Source: Archegozetes longisetosus
Taxonomy: Eukaryota > Arthropoda > Arachnida > Sarcoptiformes > Trhypochthoniidae
Direction of reading: 5' to 3'
NCBI GenBank assembly: GCA_018873245.2
Contig: JAEMBT020000008.1
Span: forward strand, 6,698,238 to 6,762,237
DNA length: 64,000 nucleotides
A model generated the notes under the pieces. That model did no database searches, was not told where the DNA came from, and saw only the letters and a list, made by a program, of their open reading frames with translations. Shown piece by piece: positions 47,170 through 58,157 of the stretch (positions are counted from its first letter, which is position 1; every line of letters begins with the position of its first letter). Both the position numbers and the translations under genes were made by a program.

Positions 47170-47838
47170 TTAATATTTGACCTTTAACTGGAAGATGTTT
47201 TTATTTTCATTATTCATTATAATATCTTTAGTAAATATTTTTTTAAACTTTTCATATAATTCATTAAACTTAGTAGGTGTTAAAAATTGTTTTATTAGTT
47301 TAATATATTCCATAAGTATGTTGATATTTCTTTCACTTGTAATGAATTTTAAAATTGATTTTCTTTCATTACTTAAGTTTTTTATTTCATCTTTAATGAA
47401 TTGTTTTGCTTCTTTTTCATTTTTAAACAGTATGTATATCTTTTCTTCATTAAAAAAATAAATGCCATTTTTAACAAATAGTAATCTATTTTCAAATGAA
47501 GAATAAAAATCATTTCTAACTTTTGATAATATATCAGAGAATTCTTTTACTGGACAAATATCATGAATAATATTGTAAATGAGCTCTAATTGATATTCTT
47601 TTAGATCATTCAGCAAACTTGTATTTCCATTAACAATTTCAATCCAATCTTTAGATGCAAAATCTAAATCATAATTAGTACCTTTTTTATTAGCTTCAAT
47701 AAATATATTTAACCATATTTCTTTGGAATTAGTATATTCTTTGATTAGTGGTACAATTTCATATTTTAACTTATCTAGTGCAATAAAATTAATATCTTTA
47801 TCATTATTTTTAATCTTGTTTAATAGTCCTTCAATCAT
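47170..47838 (-). CDS. Central cargo ORF 1, unrecognised, left copy (looks whole)
   Basis: An ATG-started, uninterrupted frame of 222 residues, strongly A+T biased, rich in Lys, Asn, Ile and Glu, predicted mostly alpha-helical. It starts MIEGLLNKIKNNDKDINF and includes EYTNSKEIWLNIFIEANKKG. There are no signal peptide, membrane segment or cysteine motif. I recognise no family. The absence of introns, extreme codon bias and position between divergent frames suggest a gene from a DNA virus or plasmid-like element, so it is treated as a possible virus-derived fossil. The mirror copy near 51633-52300 is nearly identical but broken (about one break). Confidence 0.5.
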   Translation of the reverse strand: MIEGLLNKIKNNDKDINFIALDKLKYEIVPLIKEYTNSKEIWLNIFIEANKKGTNYDLDFASKDWIEIVNGNTSLLNDLKEYQLELIYNIIHDICPVKEFSDILSKVRNDFYSSFENRLLFVKNGIYFFNEEKIYILFKNEKEAKQFIKDEIKNLSNERKSILKFITSERNINILMEYIKLIKQFLTPTKFNELYEKFKKIFTKDIIMNNENKNIFQLKVKY

Positions 47839-48780
47839 TTAATATAAAAAATAATAAAATTTCATTAACATCTAAAAAAAGATAAACATGATGAAATTGA
47901 TGATTTTTAATTCATTTTTTAAAAATAAATTGTTCATTTAGATTGAATTGGTGTTGTGAATCAATTGAGCCGCGCAGCAACCCCCTAACCTCACCAATCA
48001 GTTTAAATGAACCCCTGTACGAAAAAAATTTTCGACTTGAATGCTCCCAAAAAATATACTTCTTTTTAAAAATTATAACACCCTAAAACTGAATTTAACA
48101 GCTTTCCAAAAATCGCTACTTTTCCACCAATCTGTATAAATTTTTAAAAATGGCGTACTTGTTAAAAAAAACAATAAACTTGTTAGTTTACCTAAATGAA
48201 TGGTTTTTAAATACAATTAAATGGAATAAATAGATTATTAAACCCAGTTTTTACTACTTAAATTATCTATTATCCATTTAATTGATTTAACTACCTAAAA
48301 AGACTGGGTTTACACTTTCTTAACCAACGGTACTGAAAGGGTTAAAATAAATGCAATAACCCGAATCTAACTTTCGTTTGAACTCTTTAAACCTTCCATA
48401 TTTTTTAAAAATTAACCTAAGAATACATTTGAACACCTTTTTTGTTAATTTGCTTCCTGAGCATTAAAGAATTTTTTAAATGGAAACTGTTATACCTTTA
48501 ATAGAAACTAAACTGAAATATAAATTTCATCCTGATTATAATGTTTATAAAGAATCATGTTATAACTAAGTGTTTACTCATTTTGAAAATGTAAGATTAT
48601 AAATAAACTTAATGATGTTTTACTTTAATTATTAATTGCCTTTTTTATCGACATAAAACATTAGAAAAATTAATAATTTATGTTCTATGATGTGTTTTTA
48701 TTATTTGTGGATGATTATATTGGTATTTAAAAAATACAAATGATTTTGAAAATTTAATAGATGTTTTAGAAAAAAAAGAA
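47839..48780. other. Region between the divergent cargo ORFs
   Basis: About 900 bp of AT-rich DNA with runs such as TTTTTAAAAAT recurring at about 48064, 48148 and 48405. A tiny open frame at 48481-48570 precedes cargo ORF 2. A shared divergent promoter is plausible, but no consensus can be named. Confidence 0.3.
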
Positions 48781-48838
48781 ACCTGAAACTCCATTAGAAA
48801 AGCTATTTAATAGTTTTATTGAGCTTACATTTTTAAAT

Positions 48839-49306
48839 ATGAATATTAAATCTCAAGGAAGAATTACTTTTTATTTTAAACAATATCTTATTGGATGTAA
48901 AGAAGAATTAAATTTTGACAAAACTTCATTTAAAGATTATATACAAATTAGAATGAGTTTAACTGGTACTTTACCATTTTTTGCTACGATAGATTATGCG
49001 TATGATATTAGTATTTCTGATTATATTAATGATGATATTCAAAAACTAGAAGAGTTATCTGTAAAGCATACAATATTAATAAATATTGTTCCTTTTAAAA
49101 AAGAATTACAAGAAGAACTTTGTGAATTGTTTAATAGTGTTTTACTTTATGTTAGTAAAGGTTTAACTTTTGATGAAGCTATTCAAAAAGTCATTAAATT
49201 ATTGAAAGATGTTGAAGATGAATTTATAAATCTAAGAGATAAAATATTACAAGATTGTAATAATATGACTATAAAAAATATGTTGAAGGTGTTGAATATT
49301 TGGTAG
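48839..49306 (+). CDS. Central cargo ORF 2, unrecognised, left copy
   Basis: An ATG-started frame of 155 residues begins MNIKSQGRITFYFKQYLIGC. It has a middle block SLTGTLPFFATIDYAYDISI and a helical C-terminal half with LLKDVEDEFINLRDKILQDC. Low G+C and Asn/Lys/Ile richness match ORF 1. No motif identifies it. Coding similarity seems to extend upstream of the ATG, so the original protein was probably longer and this copy is at least partly broken. The palindrome edge at 49269 cuts through its C-terminus: the last residues after NNMT differ from the mirror copy at 50200-50637. It is treated as a possible virus-derived fossil of unknown family. Confidence 0.42.
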   Translation: MNIKSQGRITFYFKQYLIGCKEELNFDKTSFKDYIQIRMSLTGTLPFFATIDYAYDISISDYINDDIQKLEELSVKHTILINIVPFKKELQEELCELFNSVLLYVSKGLTFDEAIQKVIKLLKDVEDEFINLRDKILQDCNNMTIKNMLKVLNIW

Positions 49307-50206
49307 TTAGCAATATTGTGTGGTCATATTTAACACCACGTTTTAATGAGTTGAATAAACTAAAATCTAAATTTAACGTACTTATTTAACTCCTCTGGTT
49401 TGGAAATTTTATTTTTTTGAATATTTTTTCTGCTTCTTTTAAAGAAACTTTATTTTCTTTCATTTTTTGTAATAGAACCTTAAATTCTTCATTATGTTTA
49501 TGTGCTCTTTTATGTTTATTTTCTCTATAATATCAGTTAAAATAAGAGTATAGTCATTACCATACTTTATGCAGTAAAAATTGTTGGTTAAATTAAAATC
49601 ATTTTTGTTAAAATAATTTATTTTTACAGTATCATTTTTGTAGATACAAAAGCTTTCAAGAGTTATTATAGCATCAATCTTTTGTTTTTAAGACATTTTA
49701 AACCATTAAACATTTGTGCAATTATATCTTTAAAATCAAAAATTTCAAATAATTTTTAGTTAAAACAAATTCAGGTTTATTATAAATTATAAATGTTATA
49801 GTTATCCATTCCCTTGAATTTGAAATATATTATTATCTCTATCGATTTTTAATAATTTGAATTGGTTTAAGTAAATTTTTATGGTTTACTTTTTTTTATT
49901 AGAAAAGCTAACATTTTCAATTTATCTACTATTACTTCTTCTCTGTTGTGTTTACAGCAAATAGTTTGTTGTATTGTAAAGCCATTTTGTATTTAATTGA
50001 ATCTTTATTTTCATAAATTCAAGCGACTTTCGACCTATTTTTTGGATAATTTGCTTCCCTGTTTCTAAGCAACATTTTTTTATTTAATTTAGTTATTAAC
50101 CTTTAGATAACCAATATTTCCAAGTAATTTTTAATTAATTTATTTAGAGTGTACTAACACTCAAACAGGTATATATAGTGGGTCAACGCTAACAAATTAT
50201 CATATT
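49270..50206. other. Loop of the palindrome
   Basis: This 937-bp stretch is not mirrored. Its minus strand from about 50090 to 49385 holds several AT-rich reading-frame remnants resembling the cargo genes in composition; together they look like one broken gene with several breaks, origin unknown. The right end, 50099-50196, is a diverged copy of the secreted-peptide promoter (listed separately). Confidence 0.7.
50099..50196 (+). promoter_or_regulatory. Truncated copy of the secreted-peptide promoter
   Basis: This stretch aligns with 2899-2998, including CTTTAGATAACCAATATT and the TATA region (GGTATATATAG here, GGTATAAAAG there) and the downstream CTAACAAA. The match stops at the expected transcription start, ten bases before the right palindrome arm begins. 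No peptide coding follows. It is probably the remains of a paralogous gene whose body was lost at the rearrangement breakpoint. Confidence 0.7.
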
Positions 50207-50637
50207 GTCATATTATTACAATCTTGTAATATTTTATCTCTTAGATTTATAAATTCATCTTCAACATCTTTCAATAATTTAATGACTTTTTGAATAGCTT
50301 CATCAAAAGTTAAACCTTTACTAACATAAAGTAAAACACTATTAAACAATTCACAAAGTTCTTCTTGTAATTCTTTTTTAAAAGGAACAATATTTATTAA
50401 TATTGTATGCTTTACAGATAACTCTTCTAGTTTTTGAATATCATCATTAATATAATCAGAAATACTAATATCATACGCATAATCTATCGTAGCAAAAAAT
50501 GGTAAAGTACCAGTTAAACTCATTCTAATTTGTATATAATCTTTAAATGAAGTTTTGTCAAAATTTAATTCTTCTTTACATCCAATAAGATATTGTTTAA
50601 AATAAAAAGTAATTCTTCCTTGAGATTTAATATTCAT
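50200..50637 (-). CDS. Central cargo ORF 2, right copy
   Basis: Mirror image of 48839-49276: the first 145 residues are identical in translation (MNIKSQGRITFYFKQYLIGC at the start, LQDCNNMTI at the end). It then stops because the palindrome edge changes the downstream sequence. The upstream homopolymer region differs slightly between the two copies. The function is unknown, and the same fossil caution applies as for the left copy. Confidence 0.42.
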   Translation of the reverse strand: MNIKSQGRITFYFKQYLIGCKEELNFDKTSFKDYIQIRMSLTGTLPFFATIDYAYDISISDYINDDIQKLEELSVKHTILINIVPFKKELQEELCELFNSVLLYVSKGLTFDEAIQKVIKLLKDVEDEFINLRDKILQDCNNMTI

Positions 50638-51632
50638 ATTTAAAAATGTAAGCTCAATAAAACTATTAAATAGCTTTTCTAATGGAGTTTCAGGTTTTTT
50701 TTTCTAAAACATCTATTAAATTTTCAAAATCATTTGTATTTTTTAAATACCAATATAATCATCCACAAATAATAAAAACACATCATAGAACATAAATTAT
50801 TAATTTTTCTAATGTTTTATGTCGATAAAAAAGGCAATTAATAATTAAAGTAAAACATCATTAAGTTTATTTATAATCTTACATTTTCAAAATGAGTAAA
50901 CACTTAGTTATAACATGATTCTTTATAAACATTATAATCAGGATGAAATTTATATTTCAGTTTAGTTTCTATTAAAGGTATAACAGTTTCCATTTAAAAA
51001 ATTCTTTAATGCTCAGGAAGCAAATTAACAAAAAAGGTGTTCAAATGTATTCTTAGGTTAATTTTTAAAAATATGGAAGGTTTAAAGAGTTCAAACGAAA
51101 GTTAGATTCGGGTTATTGCATTTATTTTAACCCTTTCAGTACCGTTGGTTAAGAAAGTGTAAACCCAGTCTTTTTAGGTAGTTAAATCAATTAAATGTAT
51201 AATAGATAATTTAAGTAGTAAAAACTGGGTTTAATAATCTATTTATTCCATTTAATTGTATTTAAAAACCATTCATTTAGGTAAACTAACAAGTTTATTG
51301 TTTTTTTAACAAGTACGCCATTTTTAAAAATTTATACAGATTGGTGGAAAAGTAGCGATTTTTGGAAAGCTGTTAAATTCAGTTTTAGGGTGTTATAATT
51401 TTTAAAAAGAAGTATATTTTTTGGGAGCATTCAAGTCGAAAATTTTTTTTCGTACAGGGGTTCATTTAAACTGATTGGTGAGGTTAGGGGGTTGCTGCGC
51501 GGCTCAATTGATTCACAACACCAATTCAATCTAAATGAACAATTTATTTTAAAAAATGAATTAAAAATCATCAATTTCATCATGTTTATCTTTTTTTAGA
51601 TGTTAATGAAATTTTATTATTTTTTATATTAA

Positions 51633-52300
51633 ATGATTGAAGGACTATTAAACAAGATTAAAAATAATGATAAAGATATTAATTTTATTGCACTAGATAA
51701 GTTAAAATATGAAATTGTACCACTAATCAAAGAATATACTAATTCCAAAGAAATATGGTTAAATATATTTATTGAAGCTAATAAAAAAGGTACTAATTAT
51801 GATTTAGATTTTGCATCTAAAGATTGGATTGAAATTGTTAATGGAAATACAAGTTTGCTGAATGATCTAAAAGAATATCAATTAGAGCTCATTTACAATA
51901 TTATTCATGATATTTGTCCAGTAAAAGAATTCTCTGATATATTATCAAAAGTTAGAAATGATTTTTATTCTTCATTTGAAAATAGATTACTATTTGTTAA
52001 AAATGGCATTTATTTTTTTAATGAAGAAAAGATATACATACTGTTTAAAAATGAAAAAGAAGCAAAACAATTCATTAAAGATGAAATAAAAACTTAAGTA
52101 ATGAAAGAAAATCAATTTTAAAATTCATTACAAGTGAAAGAAATATCAACATACTTATGGAATATATTAAACTAATAAAACAATTTTTAACACCTACTAA
52201 GTTTAATGAATTATATGAAAAGTTTAAAAAAATATTTACTAAAGATATTATAATGAATAATGAAAATAAAAACATCTTCCAGTTAAAGGTCAAATATTAA
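51633..52300 (+). pseudogene. Central cargo ORF 1, right copy (broken)
   Basis: Mirror copy of 47170-47838. It starts with the same MIEGLLNKIKNNDKDINF and keeps the same protein for about 150 residues, but has about one break relative to the left copy. If the assembly is right, one of two near-identical paralogues has already decayed, which argues against strong selection on both copies. Confidence 0.5.
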
Positions 52301-52383
52301 ACCTAGAAACTCGTGAATCAAAAGAAAGAACATATTTAGATATTAGATATTAGATATTAGATAAATAATATTAAGATCTAAGC

Positions 52384-53165
52384 TAGTGAAGAGCATTGAT
52401 CTGGATTCTTGAGCTTCAAGCTCGAGCTTCTATAAACGCAGCTCAGAGTTGTTGAGCTGTAAGCTTGTACTAAGAAGCTCGGGTCCAAGCTGCGAGCTGC
52501 GCTGCTGAGCTTATGTTAAAAGTTAAAAACTAGAATAATGAGTAGTAATCTTTTTAACAAGCATTATCTCAAGTTGTAATGAAGTATTTGTGCAAAAATA
52601 CATTAATTTTGATCGTAAAGTTTGAAGAATGAATTCAAACTTCGACGTCGGTGTCATTTATAGATAATTGTGAGTCTTCTGGTTGTATTTCACTTTCTTG
52701 TCAAGTCATCTTGATGATAGTTTCAAACAACAATTTTCTCTTATTTTGAATAATTTTCAAAAATTATTTGGGATATCTTAATTTTGAATATAAAGAGATT
52801 TAAGCAATGAATTTGAAGCATTAATTTTATGGCCTAAAACATCATTAATTCTCTCTTCAAATAAGCAGTTATTGCATTAAATTTCAGTTTAAAGTGAAAT
52901 TTATTTTGAAAAACATGATTCACAATTTAGGAATGCATCTCATCATTCAATTCGATAGATCCAATTTAATACCTAATTTTTTTAACTTATGAGAAGCAGT
53001 TTTCTAGCAGAGAATCATTACTATTTTATAGTTAATACTGCTTTTGCTTTATTAAATAAATCGGCTTCAAATGAGCTGAGCTTGAGACTCAATCTTATAG
53101 ACTCGAAGACAGTAAAATTGAGCTTCGAGCGCAGCTTAGCTTAGCTTAGCTTATGCTCTTCACTA
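52384..53165. mobile_element. Non-autonomous element with AGCT-rich ends, right copy
   Basis: Mirror copy of 46306-47086, with the same TAGTGAAGAGC termini and the same imperfect 8-bp flanks. It was duplicated with the arm, not inserted independently. Confidence 0.82.
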
Positions 53166-55960
53166 ATCTAAGTTACCTTTAATTTGACTAAAAGTTCAGT
53201 TTTTAGAACGACGGCCTCATAAATAGTCTGATATAACTTTATATCTAACATAATAACATGAATAACTTACATTTTTGTTGCTCCTTTGGAAATTTATTCA
53301 AAATAATTAAATAGAAATTGAATTTAATTGAAAATCGATTACTTCGAAAACATTTGAACTTTAAGAAAACTAGTTATTATAAAACTTTTGTGTATAACCA
53401 ATCAGCGCGCTTATACTATTGTGTGTTCCGTAACTCCTGTGCTATGCTAAAAAGTTTTGATTGTTGGCAGCGTGTGCTTTACGTAAATTAGAGACAATCA
53501 CTTTCAAGCTTTTTATTATAAACTTCTATTCACAACTTGAAGACTACTGTTTTCAACCTATATTTAATGTAACACACGCGCTACCAGTGATGCACAACTT
53601 TTACATACGGAACACACTATAGTTAGTGTTTAGATCAACATTTAAACTTTAAGTAATTTTAAGCCGAATTGTTTTTGCACATCAAATCGCCAAAACTTAA
53701 ACGATGATTAGTTGAACTTTCAACCAATTTTTGTGAATCAACTGAAACAACTCGAGTGACGTATATGAGTAGAACAAACAAATCAAACGTTTTGATGAAT
53801 ACGAAAATCGTTGTAAAATATATTTGACAGTATTCGTACTTAATCTTATTATTTGATTATCTCGAGCAAAGTGAAAATCTCAATAGAAATTAAAGTTAAA
53901 TAATAAGTTTTTCCTGAAAATGACCTATATTTTTCCGTTGAATAAACTTTATCCTGACTAATCTTAAAACATTAAATGTTTCTTAGGGTTCGAACAATAA
54001 AAAGCAAATAAAAAGTTGAATGAATTTGAATATCTACTTTATATTACCACACATCACTGCTAGCGATCGCTATTCCGCCTCCAACTATGATAATACGCAT
54101 GCAGATCATTTTCCATGGCTTTACACCAGATATGGCTTCGCACTGAAACTATCGGCAAATTAGGATTTCTCGAATATATTCTCAATACTTTGAGTCATCA
54201 TCGCGTACATTGTGGTACGAAAACTAATTTTTTAAACTCGATGACCGAAAACTTAATTTAATTCAACCAATTTCTCTCCACCCGTCACACTCTTAACTAA
54301 ACTAATAAATGCCCGAAACAGGTTTTGTATTGATAAGAACTATGTCGCTTATCTTATTTTTATCGACTTTTCGGTACTTATGCCGATGAAAATGAGAAAG
54401 CAGTCTATGGTATCACTACAAGGGTAAGAGGGCACAATGTGATACACCAATAGGTTACTATTGTGCTCTAATTAATCATTCGTAGCAACTTAACTTCCGA
54501 AAACGTAAAACTAACTTTAGGGTAAAATGTTACCTCGCGTTTTCCATGCTTTATATCTGTTCTAGGTTAGTCTGAATGTTATCAGAATCAAGGTTAGTTC
54601 TTGCTTTTGAAGTTTTAATTTACTAATTAATTTCTAGTCATTATCTGCTAAAGCATCATCAGCGGTTCAAATTGCTAGTAGCGAAATTACAGCGCTGCGA
54701 CACATATATGAGTGAACATTATCGATGATAATGACGCCATTTGTAAAAGTGAAGAAATTTTTCATATTGTCGCCCTAATACTATAAGGTTCTAAATGCAA
54801 AAATCAGTTCTGAGTTATTCATGATAGAAACAGAGTGGGACCCAAATGAACAGTGGAATATTCGCACCACACATACATTGCTTGCTAACATACTTCATAA
54901 GATTATTCTTCAACTCATTGTTGGTGTATAACAACATCGAACTTGAAAGTGGATTTTCTCATTAATATACTTTTTGCATTTAGAACCTTATAGTATTAAG
55001 GCTACGGGATACGGTCAAAATCCCGACAGCTTAGAATTCAAACATGTCTGAATTATTATTAGCCAAAACTATACACAACAAACTGACTTGGGGAGAACGG
55101 AGGAATTATTAGCGAAAATTAAAAACCCCCCAAGTCAGTTAGCTATGTGTATATTAATAATGTATAATTTTTAAAAAGTATTTATATCAATTTTTAAAAT
55201 ATTAATTATATTATTACCATCTGAAACTTTAAATTTGAATAGAGGCTAAACAAGTAATAATTGATTTGATTGTGGGAATTTTGACTGTCGGGATTTTAAC
55301 CTGTCGGGATTTCGAACCAGACCCAAGGCGACAGTATGAAAACTTTTTTCACTTTTCCAAATGGCGTCATTATCATCGATAATGTTCACTCTATTTCGCT
55401 GGTATACGATCTCTGTTGCCGTTTGGCCATTGATTTCATTACTCAATATGAGAGATGAGTCGAAATTTTGTCATTCAAATACTAATAGTTTAAAACAAGA
55501 TATGATCGCATTAGCAGTTAAGAGTTTGATACCTTCCAAGTGTGCAATTCTAATGAAAAGTCTGATGTTGATATCGATGTTATTCTTTATTGATTTTTAT
55601 GCTTATGTGCTTTTGGTCGGGATGTTTAAATCTGCATATGATGTAGCAGTGATATAAATGTTTTACAATTTGTTACAAAAGATTGTCTAATTGTTTCGGA
55701 GGAACCAATGTAAATATGCATCTAATCAAAAAAGTTATACAGTTCCTTTAAATAGTTTTGAAATCATCCTGTAGAATATGTATACTATTATTCCTTAAAA
55801 AAGTCACAAATTTAACTCTATATTAAAGTTTAATAAAGGGCCGAAACTCAACTATTCATGGGTTAAATCAATAGATAATTTCTATTTCATAGCAAAATAG
55901 TTCAAAAGGTATGTTTTAATTTACATAAATTTGATTTTAAACAAGCTATTGAATCAATGA
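53166..55960 (+). repeat. Repeat A, mirror of the reverse arm
   Basis: Mirror of about 43510-46305 within the right palindrome arm, in plus orientation relative to 37945-41316. Confidence 0.78.
55361..55657 (+). CDS. Hydrophobic 98-residue open frame, right copy, uncertain
   Basis: Mirror of 43815-44111 with two amino-acid differences (an Asn to Thr and a Met to Ile). The same reservations apply: it could be a membrane-protein fragment embedded in repeat A, or a chance frame. Confidence 0.22.
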   Translation: MASLSSIMFTLFRWYTISVAVWPLISLLNMRDESKFCHSNTNSLKQDMIALAVKSLIPSKCAILMKSLMLISMLFFIDFYAYVLLVGMFKSAYDVAVI

Positions 55961-58157
55961 AAATGATTGTGTTAATATTAAGTTTTTCTCAGCTTATTTT
56001 CGATTAATCGCCCTTTTGTTGATAGACTAAATCAAAAGTTTGAACTTAAATATGCTTTAAGTTCAAAGTTTTAAAAAAATCTCTGAAGTGATCGAAACCA
56101 GATGTAATACATAAATTGTAAGTAGAGGTGGAATTTTGAGATAGATTTAGTCAAATTTTGGATGCTTTTGGATAAAGACACAGATTGAAAATTTGTGGAA
56201 CAATATAAATTAATAAATTGTCAAACTAGTCTTTATGATCTCTCAAGTACTGTGGCAGAATACTGGAACATTTCACTAAATTAGGATATTCCTAAAATTG
56301 TCATCTCTAATAATGAGTAAACTTCTAGAGAAGTATCATTGTTATGTCATGTCAGTAATAGATAACTGACTAACAATCAAATGATTAATTTAAAATAAAT
56401 CGAATAAATATCTGAAAAATTTATTAAAACGAACTCCACTTTTAAATCAACAAAAGTAACGAGTAAACTAAGTAAGCAAAGCCAAAGCAAATTTCTGCTA
56501 AAAGTAATTATAAAAATAGGACGCAATGAAAGAATCAATAGAGGAGCAAATGACATGATGAAGTACGATTACATCAAAAAGAACAACTATTCTGCCTAGC
56601 AAGTCAAAACTCAAATCGTAATTTTTTGTGAGCAACTCACGAACCGCCGGAAACTCCATATGAAAACAGACTCTGAGATTAATATTGAATACTAGTCAAT
56701 TATCCATTTGAACTGTCAAAGTGTAAGTTTATGACAAAAATATAGCAGTCAAACATCTTTGCGGTAACCGAAACTATTTGTTTGGACATTCTCAAAGACG
56801 AGTAGACAGTGGCCATCACTATCGGTAGTGTTTTGGTATCGATTCAGAAATTGATGTCATCGCTTTAGCGAGTGACCCTCAATGCTGTTGTCGCAAATCA
56901 ACATCAGTTCCGATTATCAGTATAAATTATCGCAAATATGAATATCTGGTCGAAGTTTTGGAACTTGAAAAGATGACAACAAATAGACCAATTGAAATCC
57001 CTTTCTTATAATGACTGGGATTCGGATAAAACTATTAAATAGACATTAATTTTAGTGGAAAAAATTATGACTATGAAAACTAGGCTTCGATCAGCTTTGT
57101 ATTAATGAATTATCAAAGTTTTCTGAATTTTATTTATTGTCATTAATACTGTTGATTTGATTGAGCTCTTATTTGGTTAATTGAAGTTTGTCCTAAAACT
57201 CTAACGTTTAAGCATTAACAAAACATTTTATTCATCAAAGGACAGAGGGAAAAAACTGCAGTAATTGTATGGAACAATTTGACATCTTCATTACATTCCC
57301 CTTCAAAGTACCTATATTGTGCGAAAATTTAAATAAAGTTAAAAATAGTTTTAAAAGAATTAATTTAATGTACTTTTTATGCTGGATCCCATAAAGAATA
57401 TAATATTTCGAAAAGATCATTCGACTCCGGATAAAATTTTTATCTTGCGATGGGAAGGGACTGAAATTAATTTTTAGAAAGAATCAAAATGGTTTTCGAA
57501 CTTTTAAACAAGAATCGATGAAGAAATAACACAACAATCTTTATATTTAGAAGGCCAAGGTGATAATCTAAAATCTAATCGTTTTATTGAGGAATCAATA
57601 TCAACACCTCTCCTATTCTTGTCTATTTAAAAATAGAATATTTGGCCATTCAATAGCTCGAGCATATTTTTAACAATAAGTCTCATATATCAGTTGGCGG
57701 CAAGTTTGAACAATGAACTGCGGCTAGGCTCAATATAATTGAAAAATTGACTTTAGAGAAAGCTTCAGCCTTAGATTAAGGCTGAAATTTTCTCTAAAAG
57801 CTGTTGAAAATTCCAGGAAACGTGTATCTTTTTTAATTATAAACGATTTATTGTTTTACTGCTTATTAGTTTTCAATAATTATTCAAAAAGGGGATGGAC
57901 TCACTACAAGAACACTAATGAACTGATTTGATACTTATACCTAATTGCCTATTATTACATATCTAATTACAGCTTCTACCTAATTAGTGATTGAATAAAG
58001 CAAAGCAGATAAGACACAAAATATTTCATTCTCCTATTTTGAAAAAAATTCATTCCTGGACATCTCAATGTCGAGGAACTATATCACTCTGGACACAAGA
58101 CAGAGGTCTCTATTACTTGACTGTCCTGTCCATTCCTGGAGGCCTGGTCACCCCGAT

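Larger units (their letters stand above)
39971..49269 (+). repeat. Left arm of a 19.5-kb palindrome
   Basis: Every tested landmark in this arm returns as its reverse complement at a position where the two coordinates add up to about 99473, for example 40543 with 58931, 42052 with 57420 and 48839 with 50637. On inspection the arms differ only by scattered single-base changes and homopolymer-length differences. The outer edge at 39971 pairs with 59503. The inner edge at 49269 pairs with 50207. Beyond both edges similarity drops sharply. Such near-identity means a recent inverted duplication, ongoing gene conversion, or an assembly artefact. Confidence 0.93.

Noticed and set aside
47177-47461. 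Plus-strand 94-codon hydrophobic frame opposite cargo ORF 1
   Set aside because: Antisense of a Lys/Asn/Glu-rich AT-biased gene yields Phe/Leu/Ile-rich frames. The minus-strand frame is longer and complete.
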